Assembly: GCA_016715885.1 (NCBI GenBank)
Contig: JADJXL010000016.1
Coordinates: 127,501 to 191,500 of the forward strand
Length of the DNA: 64,000 nucleotides
Direction: 5' to 3'
Source of the DNA: Polyangiaceae bacterium
GTDB lineage: Bacteria; Myxococcota_A; Polyangia; Polyangiales; Polyangiaceae
This document shows positions 27,716-38,762 of the stretch, in pieces. A program made the translations under genes and the position numbers. Each line of letters begins with the position of its first letter. Position 1 is the stretch's first letter. A model generated the notes under the pieces. The model saw nothing but the letters and a program-made list of their open reading frames with translations, did not search any database and was not told the origin of the DNA.

Positions 27716-28915
27716 ATGAAAAGCATTATTGTCGCATTGGTACCGGTTTTTCTCGTTGCGTGTGCGCCAGGGGAAGAGCCGCTTCTTTTGGGCGCAAAAA
27801 GTGCTGGAATCGTGCCGCTTGCAGCGCCCATGCCGGGGCAGGGAATTCAGCTTGGAATGACCAAGACGATCGCGCCGGGTGAAGAATCTTATGGTTGCCG
27901 GCTTTTTCAAGTGCCCGATGACGGCATGTTCGTGCACGAGCAAACCGTATATTTCGGTCCCGGTGGTCACCACGTGCTCCTTTACAAGACGCCCTATGGA
28001 GCGATTCCCGAAATGGCCGAGACCGGTGCGCTCATCGACGCCGCGGAAGTTCACGATTGCTCGGAAGGCGTCACGGCGCTCTGGAAAGTCGACTCCGTGC
28101 TGGGCGGCAGTGAAATCATGGATCATCCCGGCATGCTCCGCGGGCTACCCGAAGGGGTAGCGGTCCATCTTCCTGGAAAAACCGTCGTCGTCATGAGCGT
28201 ACATTATCTCAATGCTTCATCCGAACCGTCAGTCGTGGACGCACGCATGAATTTGAATTCCATACCGGCGCAAGATGTGAAAATGGAGGCGGGGCTGCTT
28301 TATCTCGACAATCAGCTCCTGCACGTGCCGCCGATGGGCACTTCGCGCGCGCGTATGCGATGTCCCGTTCCGAGCGACGTGTTCATCGTGAATCTGCAAT
28401 CTCACATGCATGCTCGCGGTCTGTCCTTTTCGGCCGAAGCGTTCGATTCGGGCGGCATGTCATCGGGCATCATGTACGAAACACAGAAATGGCTCGAACC
28501 TCCAGTGCAAAGCTACAAGCCGTTCATGGAGCTCTCCGCAGGGCAAACGATCGAGATGCAGTGCAATTATGCCAGCAGCGAGGCTCGAACGATTGGCTAC
28601 GGGCCGCAAGCGTCCGATGAAATGTGCCAGCTCATCGGTCCCTACTTTCCTCGCGACGAACGATTCGAAGCGTGCGCGAATGCTGGTGGCGTGTTTGCTG
28701 CCGAATGGATCGGTCATGGGTCGTCCAGCGGAAAAAAGACGCGCGAGTGTCTCGAATGCGGGATTGACAGTCCCGACTATGTCGGGTGCATTTACGATGC
28801 CTGCCCGGCAATCGCCGCCCGCGTTTCGGCTGCGGTACGTTGCGAGCTTGCTCGAGGGGCCAGGGCATGCGCCGCCGAAATGAACGCGCTCGCGCAAGCG
28901 ACGTGCAGCAAATGA
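27716..28915 (+). CDS. Copper type II monooxygenase-like lipoprotein
   Basis: A 399-residue lipoprotein (lipid Cys16 in VFLVAC). The fold appears to be that of copper type II ascorbate-dependent monooxygenases (PHM/DBH). GPGGHHVLLYKTP near 82 supplies a His pair and VMSVHYLNAS near 165 a third His of the first copper site. QSHMHARG near 227 gives the His-x-His and a Met downstream (IEMQCNY) the second site. Such enzymes hydroxylate C-H bonds using copper and O2. The last 90 residues are Cys-rich and unlike the family. The ATG is preceded by a G-rich ribosome site. Substrate unknown; stands alone. Confidence 0.72.
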   Translation: MKSIIVALVPVFLVACAPGEEPLLLGAKSAGIVPLAAPMPGQGIQLGMTKTIAPGEESYGCRLFQVPDDGMFVHEQTVYFGPGGHHVLLYKTPYGAIPEMAETGALIDAAEVHDCSEGVTALWKVDSVLGGSEIMDHPGMLRGLPEGVAVHLPGKTVVVMSVHYLNASSEPSVVDARMNLNSIPAQDVKMEAGLLYLDNQLLHVPPMGTSRARMRCPVPSDVFIVNLQSHMHARGLSFSAEAFDSGGMSSGIMYETQKWLEPPVQSYKPFMELSAGQTIEMQCNYASSEARTIGYGPQASDEMCQLIGPYFPRDERFEACANAGGVFAAEWIGHGSSSGKKTRECLECGIDSPDYVGCIYDACPAIAARVSAAVRCELARGARACAAEMNALAQATCSK

Positions 28916-29033
28916 GTTCGTCGTGCAGCCGCAAGGCGCGTCGCATGGACTGACGTCATTCTTGGCCTCGATATTTTGTAAAGTTGTGTAGGGCCCGTTC
29001 ACGTGCGACGAGTTCGTGGTATCGTGCGCCAAA

Positions 29034-31436
29034 ATGGTGTCGTCGCGCTTGGGGATGGTTAGGCATTTTGCGAGCCTTTCACTTGCATTTGCCGCAGCTT
29101 TGGGATCTGGCGCATCGTATGGTGCAGATCCTCCAAAAGCGTCGCCCCAAGCTCCGGCGCCCGCGCCAGCACCGAAGCTCGTTCCGCCGCGGCCGCTGGT
29201 GGCGCTCGAAGCGGGATATCCTGACGGTTTGCCCGCGAACGAGCAGCAAGAAACCGACGTCGTACTCGAGATTACGGTAACGGTGGAAGGAGGTGTGAAG
29301 GAAGCGCGGGTGGTGAAGGGGGACGAGCCTTATGCGGGTCAAGCGACGCGCGCGGCAGCTCAATGGCGTTTCGATCCGGCGACGCGAGATGGGAAGCCGA
29401 TATCGGCGAGAATTCGGGTGCTCGTGCATTTCGTTCCGCCGAAGGTAGAGGAAGTCCCTCCGGAGGCCGAACAAGGGCCAGCGGGCGCGCAAAACGCGGG
29501 TCAGAATGCACCGGCCAAGCCGAAAGCGGTGGTGGCGCCGATTGAAGTGATTGCCATTGGGGAGAAAAAGGCGCCGGGCACGGTGACGCTCGGGCGCGCG
29601 GAGGTGCGCGTATTGCCGGGAGCTTTTGGGGATCCTTTTCGAGCGATCGAGGCATTGCCGGGGGTGACGCCGATTTTATCGGGCGTGCCATTCTTTTACA
29701 TTCGCGGAGCGCCGCCGGGCAATGTGGGGTATTTCCTGGACAACATCCGCGTGCCGTATTTGTACCATCTTGCCTTGGGGCCATCGGTCGTCAATCCGGC
29801 GCTGGTGGATCGGGTGGATTTGTATCCTGGAGGTTATCCAGCTCAATATGGGCGGTTTGCCGGTGGTATCGTCGCGGGGGAAACGACGAAGCCGAAGGCC
29901 GAATTTCGGGGCGAGGGGAATCTGCGGACGTTCGATGTCGGAGCCTTGGTCGAGGCGCCGCTCGGGAGCCGCGGGTCGGTGTTGGCGGGCGGGCGTTATT
30001 CGTATACTGCGGCCATGCTTTCGCTGTTCGCGCCCGGAACGACGCTCGATTACTGGGATTACCAGGCGCGCGTTTCGTATGACATCACGCCATCGCAACA
30101 CTTGACGTTATTTGCGTTTGGCGGGTACGACTACTTGGGTCAAGAAGACGATAATGGGGTCGAACAGACGGTGTTCAATGCGCAGTTTCATCGCGTGGAT
30201 CTACGTTACGACGTGGAGGTTGGGTCGCGAACGCGGTTGCGGCAAGCAGTGACGTTCGGCTACGATCGCACGGCATTGGGCGGTCAAGGTGGCGTGTATG
30301 CGCGAAATTTTCTCTTCGCGGCACGAAGCCAGATTCTACATCGGGTCAATGAATCGGTGCTGATTCGAGCGGGCGTCGATGCAAACTTGGATTCGTACGA
30401 CATTTTCGCGCCCGACGACGAGAATGCGCAAAATTTGTTCGATGTGCTGTTTCCGCCGCGGCAGGACATTGCGGCGGGCGTTTATGCAGATGCCGTGATC
30501 GAGACGGGACGCGGGGTCGAATTTACGCCAGGAGCGCGTGTGGATTGGTTTGGTTCGCGCGGAGCAACGGCAATGAGCGCCGATGTGCGTCTGGGTATGC
30601 GCGTGCCCGTGACGAAGAAGGTGCGGCTGCTCTCTGCAATGGGTTTGGCGCATCAGCCACCGTCATTCGTATTGCCCGTGCCAGGGCTCGCGATTGGTGA
30701 GCTTTCGGGTGGATTGCAAACGGCTGCGCAATCGAGCACGGGGGTCGAGGTGGATTTGCCGCTCGGGTTCAAAGCGAGTGGGACGTTTTTCCTGAATGGC
30801 TTTTTCAATATGAATGATACCCTCGGGACGGCCGATCGCGATGGCCCTCCTCAGAATCCGGGAGGACCACCGGGAATGGGGCCTGGGCCGGGAGGACCGC
30901 CGGGGATGGGGCCTGGAATGGATGAGCCTCGGCCAAACGAACCGGGTCCTGCGGTGCTGAATGAGCGGGCTCTGGGAAATGCAATTGGGCTCGAGATTTA
31001 CATTCGCCGCAAGTTGACGGAGCGTCTTGGTGGGTTCGTCTCGTACACATTGTCTCGATCGACGAGAAAAATTGGGAATCGAACCACGGTGGCTTCGTTC
31101 GATCGAACGCATGTGCTAAATGGTGCGATCTCATTCGATGCGGGGCGCGGATGGCGGCTTGGGACGCGTGTCGTGTTTTATACGGGATTGCCGGTCGAGG
31201 AGGATGTCCAAGAGCAATGGGGAAGCGATCGGCTGGATCCGTTTTTCCGCATCGACGCGCGCGTGGAAAAGCGCTGGAAGATGAAGAACAAGCGGTGGCT
31301 GTCGCTGGTCGCCGAAATGCTCAATGTGACGCTGAACGAAGAGCCTACGGGCTTGGGTTGCACGCCCGACGGATGCAAGCAGAGTTATATAGGACCGGTT
31401 TCGGTGCCAAGTATTGGGCTAGAGGGGGGATTTTAG
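29034..31436 (+). CDS. TonB-dependent outer-membrane receptor with TonB-like N-terminal domain
   Basis: An 800-residue outer-membrane receptor. After the signal peptide (about 1-29) and an Ala/Pro linker, residues 50-125 look like the C-terminal domain of TonB itself (EITVTVEGGVKEARVVKG, AAAQWRFDPATRDGKP). The plug follows (GDPFRAIEALPGV, FFYIRGAPPGNVGYFLDN), then a 22-strand type barrel ending in Phe. A Pro/Gly/Met-rich loop of about 40 residues sits inside the barrel near 605-645. The ATG at 29034 opens the signal peptide; an earlier GTG would add six residues. Ligand unknown. A tandem repeat array begins 6 bases after its stop. Confidence 0.85.
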   Translation: MVSSRLGMVRHFASLSLAFAAALGSGASYGADPPKASPQAPAPAPAPKLVPPRPLVALEAGYPDGLPANEQQETDVVLEITVTVEGGVKEARVVKGDEPYAGQATRAAAQWRFDPATRDGKPISARIRVLVHFVPPKVEEVPPEAEQGPAGAQNAGQNAPAKPKAVVAPIEVIAIGEKKAPGTVTLGRAEVRVLPGAFGDPFRAIEALPGVTPILSGVPFFYIRGAPPGNVGYFLDNIRVPYLYHLALGPSVVNPALVDRVDLYPGGYPAQYGRFAGGIVAGETTKPKAEFRGEGNLRTFDVGALVEAPLGSRGSVLAGGRYSYTAAMLSLFAPGTTLDYWDYQARVSYDITPSQHLTLFAFGGYDYLGQEDDNGVEQTVFNAQFHRVDLRYDVEVGSRTRLRQAVTFGYDRTALGGQGGVYARNFLFAARSQILHRVNESVLIRAGVDANLDSYDIFAPDDENAQNLFDVLFPPRQDIAAGVYADAVIETGRGVEFTPGARVDWFGSRGATAMSADVRLGMRVPVTKKVRLLSAMGLAHQPPSFVLPVPGLAIGELSGGLQTAAQSSTGVEVDLPLGFKASGTFFLNGFFNMNDTLGTADRDGPPQNPGGPPGMGPGPGGPPGMGPGMDEPRPNEPGPAVLNERALGNAIGLEIYIRRKLTERLGGFVSYTLSRSTRKIGNRTTVASFDRTHVLNGAISFDAGRGWRLGTRVVFYTGLPVEEDVQEQWGSDRLDPFFRIDARVEKRWKMKNKRWLSLVAEMLNVTLNEEPTGLGCTPDGCKQSYIGPVSVPSIGLEGGF

Positions 31437-31442
31437 AATTTG

Positions 31443-31622
31443 GGCGGTCGTTCGGCATTGGCCGCCCTGAGAGATGTACGATTTCTCGGCGGTCGTTCGG
31501 CATTGGCCACCCCGAGAGATGTACGATTTCTCGGCGGTCGTTCGGCATTGGCCGCCCCGAGAGATGTACGATTTCTCGGCGGTCGTTCGGCACTGGCCGC
31601 CCCAAGAGATGTACGATTTCTC
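31443..31622. repeat. Four near-perfect 45-bp tandem repeats
   Basis: Four head-to-tail copies of a 45-bp unit, differing at only a few positions, fill the gap between two convergent genes. Each unit runs from GGCGGTCGTTCGGCATTGG to GATGTACGATTTCTC. The period is a multiple of three, so all frames stay open, but there is no start or ribosome site. Copies are too similar and too closely joined to be a CRISPR array, as there are no unique spacers. Confidence 0.95.
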
Positions 31623-31708
31623 GGCGCCCGCGGTGCCCCCCAAACTCGCCTGCTTCGCAGGCTCGAACAGTGGGACCCCCCGCGAGCGCCGAGAAATCGT
31701 GCATCTCT
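31606..31708. terminator. Large stem formed by the last repeat and an inverted copy
   Basis: The end of the fourth 45-bp unit (AGAGATGTACGATTTCTCGG) pairs over about 22 bp with an inverted copy at 31687-31708 (CGAGAAATCGTGCATCTCT). A smaller hairpin CCTGC-TTC-GCAGG lies in the loop. Placed between two convergent stop codons, it may stop transcription from both sides, although there is no clear T run. Confidence 0.5.
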
Positions 31709-31729
31709 CAGGGCTTGTCGTTCATCCAA

Positions 31730-33859
31730 TCATTCGGTTGGATCCGACGAGAAGACGTCGTCGTCGAGCACCAGTTCGCCATTGACGATTTTGCCGGTCT
31801 TCGTAAAAAGGCTGGTTTTCCCATCGCCGTCGAGGTCGCCTTCGGCGGAGACTTCAAAACCGTCTTTGCCCGGGTCGGGGCCGCCGCGCTTGGGGCCCTT
31901 GTAGCCACTGCCCTGAATGTATTGATATTGGTAGCGGAGCGTTTCCGTCGTGAAGTACCCCAGGCATTTCCAGCCGGTGGTAGCGTCACCGGAATCCCAA
32001 TCGCTCCCTGCTCCCATGGTTGGCGTGTGTGTGGTGCCCTTGGGAATGGTTGCAGGGACAGGGACGGATGACTTGCAGAGGTTGTTCGGTGTGCCTTTGC
32101 CCTCGTGGTAGGCGCGCCGGGCGGAGCTCGCCATGAAGTACAGCGTCGATTTGGCTTCGGCCGCTTTGCTCTTTGCAAGGTAGGACTTCATTCCCGAAAC
32201 GGCGAGCGCTGCGCCAGTTCCAATGAGGCCCATTGCGCCACCACCACCAAGAGCCAATTCGAGGCCACGATCCGTGGGGCCGAGCGTGAGAGACAAGAAT
32301 GCAGGGCCCAGTGCCCCAGCCGATGTTTTGTCGCCTTTTGCTTCGACGAGGGCTTGCAAGGTCGCTCCATCCAAGTATCCGAGCACGTGCGTGGCGGGCT
32401 TTTCCTTTGCTCGCGCATCGGCAAATGCAGCGGTGGATGCGAGCGTTTCTTTGGCCTTGCCAAACTTGGCGAGCGCTTCTTTCACGATGGCTTTGTCGCC
32501 CGTGCCGATGACGACGACGCCCTTGCGCGACTCGATGCGAACGAATTCCTTTTTCTTCTTTTGGGGGTTTTCGACCGATTCAATGACGTTGCCGCGGACG
32601 GAAGCCTCTTTCGGCTTCTTTTTCACCATCGTCGTGACCACATTCCAGATTTTTTTGTGGGCAGCTTCGTCTTTGGTTGCAATTGCAAAAACCACCGCCA
32701 TGTGTGCGAGACCATCGCTCTTATCGAAATCGAATTTTTTCTTTGGATCGCGATAGACACCCACCGCAAAGTCGTCACCGAGCGCGCCGTCGATATCGGC
32801 TAAATCGAGGCCGAGCTCGGCGGCGCCTTCTTTGGCTACCCTGAGCTTGTTGGTGTCGAGTGCCTTGTCGTACATCGTAATGATACTCACCAGGTCTTTA
32901 CCGGCCGCACGTTTCAATGAAACGCCGAGTGCGCCAATCGTGCCTTTGGGCATTTGTCCGATGACGTCCTGGGACGCGGGCGCAATGACCGAACCTACGG
33001 GCGGATAGGACGAACCATAAAGGTTCAATCGGAGATCGAGCCCGAGGCTTTGACCCGGTGTCGTGAGCGATGCGAATAGGTCCGAACCTTTTTCGACGGA
33101 ATCTCCGAGGATTGGGTGCATGTCGACCGAGACGAATACATCATTGGCGCGTTCGGCGACGTATCGGCGCGACGACGTATACGACGGGAGCGCGCCCGTC
33201 GCGACCGAAAGGCTTTGCGCGAGAGCTTCGCGGGTGGCGCATCCGAGCAAAACGCCGGAATCGGCGAGCCATACGCCGTGGGCGGGGGGGTTGTCCGCAT
33301 CCTTTTCGTTGGTAATGGTAAATCGAGCCCCATCGCGTTCGACTGCCTTGGCGGACAGGGCCAATTCGACGGGGCGTGGATCGCGGAATCGAGCGGCCAA
33401 ACAGGCGGCGTCTTCCGCGGCTTTCTTGGCTCCTGCGTCTTTCTTCTTGGGATCGGCGAAGATCACCGCGCCATCGAAGCTTTCGATGAGGCTTTTCGCA
33501 ACGGCGGCTTCGAATCGCGATTCTTTTCCGATCTTGTCGAGGAGCTCTTTGGTGATGGCTTCGCGCGTTTCGGCATCGAGCGCAGCAACGACTTTATCGA
33601 GGCGCGGGACATTGACGATGACGGGCGTGTCTGCGCCGATGAATTGGAAAAGCGAGGTGACCTTGGTGGGCAATGCCGGCTCGGGCTGCGCGACCGGGGC
33701 AGCGACGACCATGTCCGCTTTATTGCTGGGCGCTTGCTCGGCTCGAGGCTTTGCTGGGGCGGCTGGGTTGACCACGGGGGTTGTCGTGGTGCCTCCACAG
33801 CCAGCGATGCCGAGCAAACTGAAGAGAAAGAACGAGCTGCGGAACTGCCGCGTTGTCAT
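31730..33859 (-). CDS. DUF3352-like lipoprotein with pilin-like C-terminal domain
   Basis: A 709-residue lipoprotein: signal peptide with lipid Cys in LLGIAGCGG (about residue 20), then an Ala/Pro linker. Residues 70-520 look like a DUF3352-type domain (for example ADTPVIVNVPRLDKVVAALD). The last 190 residues begin with a Gly-rich hydrophobic segment and GMKSYLAKSKAAEAKSTLYF, like the N-terminal helix of type IV pilins. A disulfide-type Cys pair and an Asp-rich calcium-like loop (EGDLDGDGKTSLFT) follow. The ATG has GGAGG 8 nt upstream; the longer frame reads through a C-rich repeat and is unlikely. Function unknown, probably surface. Confidence 0.75.
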   Translation of the reverse strand: MTTRQFRSSFFLFSLLGIAGCGGTTTTPVVNPAAPAKPRAEQAPSNKADMVVAAPVAQPEPALPTKVTSLFQFIGADTPVIVNVPRLDKVVAALDAETREAITKELLDKIGKESRFEAAVAKSLIESFDGAVIFADPKKKDAGAKKAAEDAACLAARFRDPRPVELALSAKAVERDGARFTITNEKDADNPPAHGVWLADSGVLLGCATREALAQSLSVATGALPSYTSSRRYVAERANDVFVSVDMHPILGDSVEKGSDLFASLTTPGQSLGLDLRLNLYGSSYPPVGSVIAPASQDVIGQMPKGTIGALGVSLKRAAGKDLVSIITMYDKALDTNKLRVAKEGAAELGLDLADIDGALGDDFAVGVYRDPKKKFDFDKSDGLAHMAVVFAIATKDEAAHKKIWNVVTTMVKKKPKEASVRGNVIESVENPQKKKKEFVRIESRKGVVVIGTGDKAIVKEALAKFGKAKETLASTAAFADARAKEKPATHVLGYLDGATLQALVEAKGDKTSAGALGPAFLSLTLGPTDRGLELALGGGGAMGLIGTGAALAVSGMKSYLAKSKAAEAKSTLYFMASSARRAYHEGKGTPNNLCKSSVPVPATIPKGTTHTPTMGAGSDWDSGDATTGWKCLGYFTTETLRYQYQYIQGSGYKGPKRGGPDPGKDGFEVSAEGDLDGDGKTSLFTKTGKIVNGELVLDDDVFSSDPTE

Positions 33860-33919
33860 GGATGCGTCCTCCGAAAACGGGGGCATCAGAGCACAGATTG
33901 GCCGGAGAGAGAAGGTGCA

Positions 33920-34010
33920 CCTCACCCCCCAACCCCCTCTCCCCCTCGCTACGCTCGGCGGAGAGGGGGAGCCAGAAGGCGTTTTCATAACAGGGGGTTA
34001 GGGGGTGAGG
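33920..34010. repeat. C-rich inverted repeat with nested hairpin
   Basis: A 19-bp outer stem (CCTCACCCCCCAACCCCCT and AGGGGGTTAGGGGGTGAGG, one mismatch) encloses a second stem of CTCCCCCTC and GAGGGGGAG. It occupies most of the 190-base gap between the DUF3352-like gene and the acyl-CoA dehydrogenase gene. Elements with this C-rich pattern are seen as dispersed repeats in other genomes; that is from memory. Confidence 0.75.
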
Positions 34011-34018
34011 CGCGTCGC

Positions 34019-34050
34019 GTCAAATTCGTTTGACGCCAAATTGTTTGACG

Positions 34051-34055
<5 letters not shown>
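34019..34055. repeat. Three TTTGAC/GTCAAA half sites at the end of the dehydrogenase gene
   Basis: GTCAAA-TTCG-TTTGAC (34019-34034) is followed 9 bases later by the perfect 12-bp palindrome TTTGACGTCAAA (34044-34055), which covers the stop codon of the acyl-CoA dehydrogenase gene. It may be a terminator stem or a binding site. Confidence 0.4.
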
Positions 34056-35904
<1,849 letters not shown>

Positions 35905-36012
35905 AGGGCCTCCTCGGCGCCGCCCTGAATGCGTGAGGTCCGCTTTCCGACCTCGACATGGCGCGCAACGAATGGTCGTTAGGGCAGTTGACGCGTAGCA
36001 CGATGCGGCGTA

Positions 36013-36047
36013 GTTCGCACACGAAAGATTTTCGTAGAACGGGTTTT
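36013..36047 (+). terminator. Hairpin followed by T run in the intergenic gap
   Basis: ACGAAA-GAT-TTTCGT is extended by GTTC and GAAC and followed by GGGTTTTT. It looks like an intrinsic terminator on the plus strand, but no plus-strand gene precedes it, so a small untranslated RNA or a regulatory site is also possible. The 370-base gap between the divergent dehydrogenase and phospholipase genes holds no coding region I can see. Confidence 0.3.
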
Positions 36048-36069
36048 TAGGGGCACGGGCTGAGCTGTC

Positions 36070-36105
36070 TGTCGGGACACACTGCCAATGTTGAGTGTCC
36101 TGACA
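36070..36105. repeat. TGTCGGGACAC inverted repeat in divergent promoter region
   Basis: TGTCGGGACAC pairs with GTGTCCTGACA (one mismatch) across a 14-nt spacer, midway between two divergent genes. It could be an operator for either; no regulator is encoded next to it. Confidence 0.4.
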
Positions 36106-36278
36106 AGTGGCATCGAAGCGGCTCGAGAGACGTCATTGGCGTGCGTGACGAATGCAGAATTCGAGTTTCGACTGTTGGAATGAATAGCTTTATAAAGATA
36201 GTCTTCATGCAGGTTTTTCAACTCGAGACTTGATTATCGCCTCATTGTTTTGTAATTTTGTTCGCACGGAGGCTTGAA

Positions 36279-37775
36279 ATGAAAAAACGAGCGAATGATG
36301 ATCCGTCTCTTGCGCGCAGGCGGGTGCTCGCGGGTCTCGGCGCAGCCCTTTCGTCCGCAGCCATCGGGTGCGGAAGCGAAGCGTCCACCACGATTGGATC
36401 GACCGCTGGCGTTGGCGGTGCGGGTGGCGAGGGAGGCAGCGGCGGAATGGGAGGCGCCGGAGGCTCCGGCGGGTCTGGTGGTTCCGGGGGCGGCGGCAGC
36501 GTCGATCTCTGCCAAGATTCGATGAATTTGTCGCCCGAAGAGCTGCTCGCGCCCATCGACACCTTCGTGATTCTTTGCATGGAAAACAGGTCATTCGACC
36601 ATTATTTGGGGGCTTTGCGATTGATCGAAGGGCGGGACGTCGTCGGGCTCTCCGGTTCCGAGACAAACCCGGCCCCGGATGGCACGTTCGTGAACGTTTT
36701 CAAGCTCGACAACTTCACGCCCGAAGATCCGCCGCATGGCTGGGACGCATCGCACAATCAGTTCAATGGCGGGAAAAACGACGGGTTTGTCCTGGAGCAT
36801 GCCGGCGCGAGCCAAGCCGAGGCGATGGGGTATCACGTACGCGAGCACATTCCCGTGACGTATGCGCTCGCGGATGCGCACGCCGTGTGTGACCATTGGT
36901 TTGCTTCGGTCATGGGTCCGACGTGGCCCAATCGTTTTTACTTGCACGGGGCAACGAGCAAAGGCCAAAAAGGCAACCTTCCCGTCTTCGGCTACAAGAG
37001 CATCTTTGGCCTTTTGGATGACGCCGGTGTGAGCCATCGCGTCTATTACCACGATGTTGCCTGGTGCTCCGGTGGGTATCTGAAGACATCCGGACTTGCG
37101 CCGGTCGAGCAATTCTTCACGGACGCGGAAAAAGGAACATTGCCCAATGTGGTGTTCATCGATCCGCAATTTTTCGGTCAAGGGGCAAACGACGACCATC
37201 CGAGCCACGACGTGCGCCTCGGCCAAGCCCTCATCGCGAGCGTGTATTCGGCGCTCGGAAAAAGTCCACAATGGGGCCGCTGCATGTTCATCCTGACGTA
37301 CGACGAGCATGGCGGGTTTTACGATCACGTGCCTCCTCCGACGACGGAAGACGACGAGGCCGAATTCAGACAGCTTGGTTTCCGCGTGCCGTCCATCGTG
37401 GCAGGGCCTTTTACGCGAGCAGGATGCACGGTGACGACCGAATTCGAGCATGTATCGGTGCTGCGTACCCTCGCACGACGTTTCGGATTGCCGTCGCTCA
37501 ATAAGCGCATGAGCGCGGCGAACGATTTGTCTTCGTGCATTCAGCCGGCCTATTTCGATGCGCCAAGGCCTGCGGTGGCCATGCCGGTGGTCGATGTACC
37601 GATGAGCAAAATCATCGCGCGGCCCGTCGACGATGCCACGCATCCGGAAATGCGAGCAGCCATTGAAGGAGGTTTGGTGCCGCGGCATTTGGATCGACGC
37701 TCGGAAGGCCTTTCGATTACGAAACGTGTGCTCGCTGCCGGCGAGCGGCTTGGCGCTGTGCGGGTGCTGCCATGA
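36279..37775 (+). CDS. Phospholipase C/phosphoesterase-like Tat lipoprotein
   Basis: A 498-residue exported phosphoesterase of the phospholipase C/acid phosphatase family. The N-terminus has a twin-arginine motif (ARRRVLAGL) and a lipobox-like Cys (AAIGC), so it is probably folded before export and lipid-anchored. A long Gly-rich linker follows. Active-site landmarks are MENRSFDHYLGAL near 100 (metal Glu/Asn), HDVAWCSG, NDDHPSHDV near 305 and TYDEHGGFYDHVPPP near 345. GGAGG lies 6 nt before the ATG. The amidohydrolase gene overlaps its stop by 4 nt. Confidence 0.85.
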   Translation: MKKRANDDPSLARRRVLAGLGAALSSAAIGCGSEASTTIGSTAGVGGAGGEGGSGGMGGAGGSGGSGGSGGGGSVDLCQDSMNLSPEELLAPIDTFVILCMENRSFDHYLGALRLIEGRDVVGLSGSETNPAPDGTFVNVFKLDNFTPEDPPHGWDASHNQFNGGKNDGFVLEHAGASQAEAMGYHVREHIPVTYALADAHAVCDHWFASVMGPTWPNRFYLHGATSKGQKGNLPVFGYKSIFGLLDDAGVSHRVYYHDVAWCSGGYLKTSGLAPVEQFFTDAEKGTLPNVVFIDPQFFGQGANDDHPSHDVRLGQALIASVYSALGKSPQWGRCMFILTYDEHGGFYDHVPPPTTEDDEAEFRQLGFRVPSIVAGPFTRAGCTVTTEFEHVSVLRTLARRFGLPSLNKRMSAANDLSSCIQPAYFDAPRPAVAMPVVDVPMSKIIARPVDDATHPEMRAAIEGGLVPRHLDRRSEGLSITKRVLAAGERLGAVRVLP

Positions 37776-38752
37776 TCGTTCCTGCTTTACCCGCAGCACA
37801 CCACAGCACGGAATCGGTTCCCTGTTGCGTTTCACATTTCGCCAGTACGATCTCGTCGATCGCGAGCGGAATGGCGCTTCCATTGCCAGGGCTCGACGAT
37901 GAGGAAGGTTTGTCCGTACCCGCAGAATTGCCGCCGGTCGTCGATGCGCACGTCCACGTCTTTCCCGACGCTGTTTTCCGCGCCGTCTGGCGCTGGTTCG
38001 ATGCATTCGGTTGGCCCGTTCGTTACAAGCTCTTCGCGGACGAAGTCATTCAGTATCAACTCGAACGCGGCGTTTCGCACCTCGTGCTCTTGCATTATGC
38101 CCACAAGCCGGGGATCGCTCGTAGCATGAATGCATTCGTCGCGGATCTCGTGAAACGGCACGAGCGTGTCACGGGGCTGGCGACGGTGTTTCCCGGAGAA
38201 AAGGACCAGGAAGAGATACTCGCCGAGGCGTTTGCCCAGGGACTTCGCGGAATAAAATTGCATTGTCACGTGCAAGCAATGCCTGCGGACGACGAACGGC
38301 TTTGGCCCGTTTACGGATTGTGCCAGAACCGAGGTTTGCCCGTGGTCATTCATGCGGGACGGGAACCTTGGAGTGACAACTTGCCATGCGATCCATACGA
38401 AATTTGTAACGTCGGACGAGTGGAGCGCGTGCTCCGAGCGTTTCCACATTTGAAGCTGTGCGTACCGCACCTGGGAGCCGACGAATTCGCCGGTTACGCC
38501 GAGCTTTTACGCAAATACGAAAACATCTGGCTCGATACGACCATGATGGTCGGCGAATACTTCCACGTGGTGAACCCCTGGCCGTCGGTGCTTGCCAGGC
38601 CCGAACGCGTGCTTTTTGGCACCGATTTTCCCAATATACCGTACGCGTGGGATCGAGAAGCAAAAGCCATTGTTCGAGCGAAATTGCCCGATGCGGTCGT
38701 AGAGAAAATCGTGGGAGGCAATGCGCGGGAATTGTTTGGTTTGGGGCTGTGA
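37772..38752 (+). CDS. Amidohydrolase-family metal hydrolase
   Basis: A 326-residue TIM-barrel hydrolase of the amidohydrolase-2 (ACMSD-like) group. Metal ligands are visible: His-x-His in VVDAHVHVF near 57-62, His in VVIHAGRE near 192, His in CVPHLGADE near 233 and Asp in LFGTDFPN near 289. It may hydrolyse or decarboxylate a small substrate; which one is unknown. The ATG overlaps the preceding stop (ATGA), which supports this start; an ATG 33 codons on (37871) would remove a non-conserved leader. Translational coupling suggests work on a product of the phosphoesterase, although that enzyme is exported and this one has no clear signal. Confidence 0.82.
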   Translation: MIVPALPAAHHSTESVPCCVSHFASTISSIASGMALPLPGLDDEEGLSVPAELPPVVDAHVHVFPDAVFRAVWRWFDAFGWPVRYKLFADEVIQYQLERGVSHLVLLHYAHKPGIARSMNAFVADLVKRHERVTGLATVFPGEKDQEEILAEAFAQGLRGIKLHCHVQAMPADDERLWPVYGLCQNRGLPVVIHAGREPWSDNLPCDPYEICNVGRVERVLRAFPHLKLCVPHLGADEFAGYAELLRKYENIWLDTTMMVGEYFHVVNPWPSVLARPERVLFGTDFPNIPYAWDREAKAIVRAKLPDAVVEKIVGGNARELFGLGL

Positions 38753-38762
38753 TACGAGCGCC

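Noticed and set aside
31443..31713. Tandem repeats considered as a CRISPR array
   Set aside because: Units follow each other without unique spacers and there are no cas genes; the same applies to the 22-bp array at 40.25-40.73 kb.
33860..33988. Upstream start for the DUF3352-like lipoprotein
   Set aside because: It would translate the C-rich inverted repeat and bury the lipoprotein signal peptide; the ATG at 33859 has GGAGG before it.
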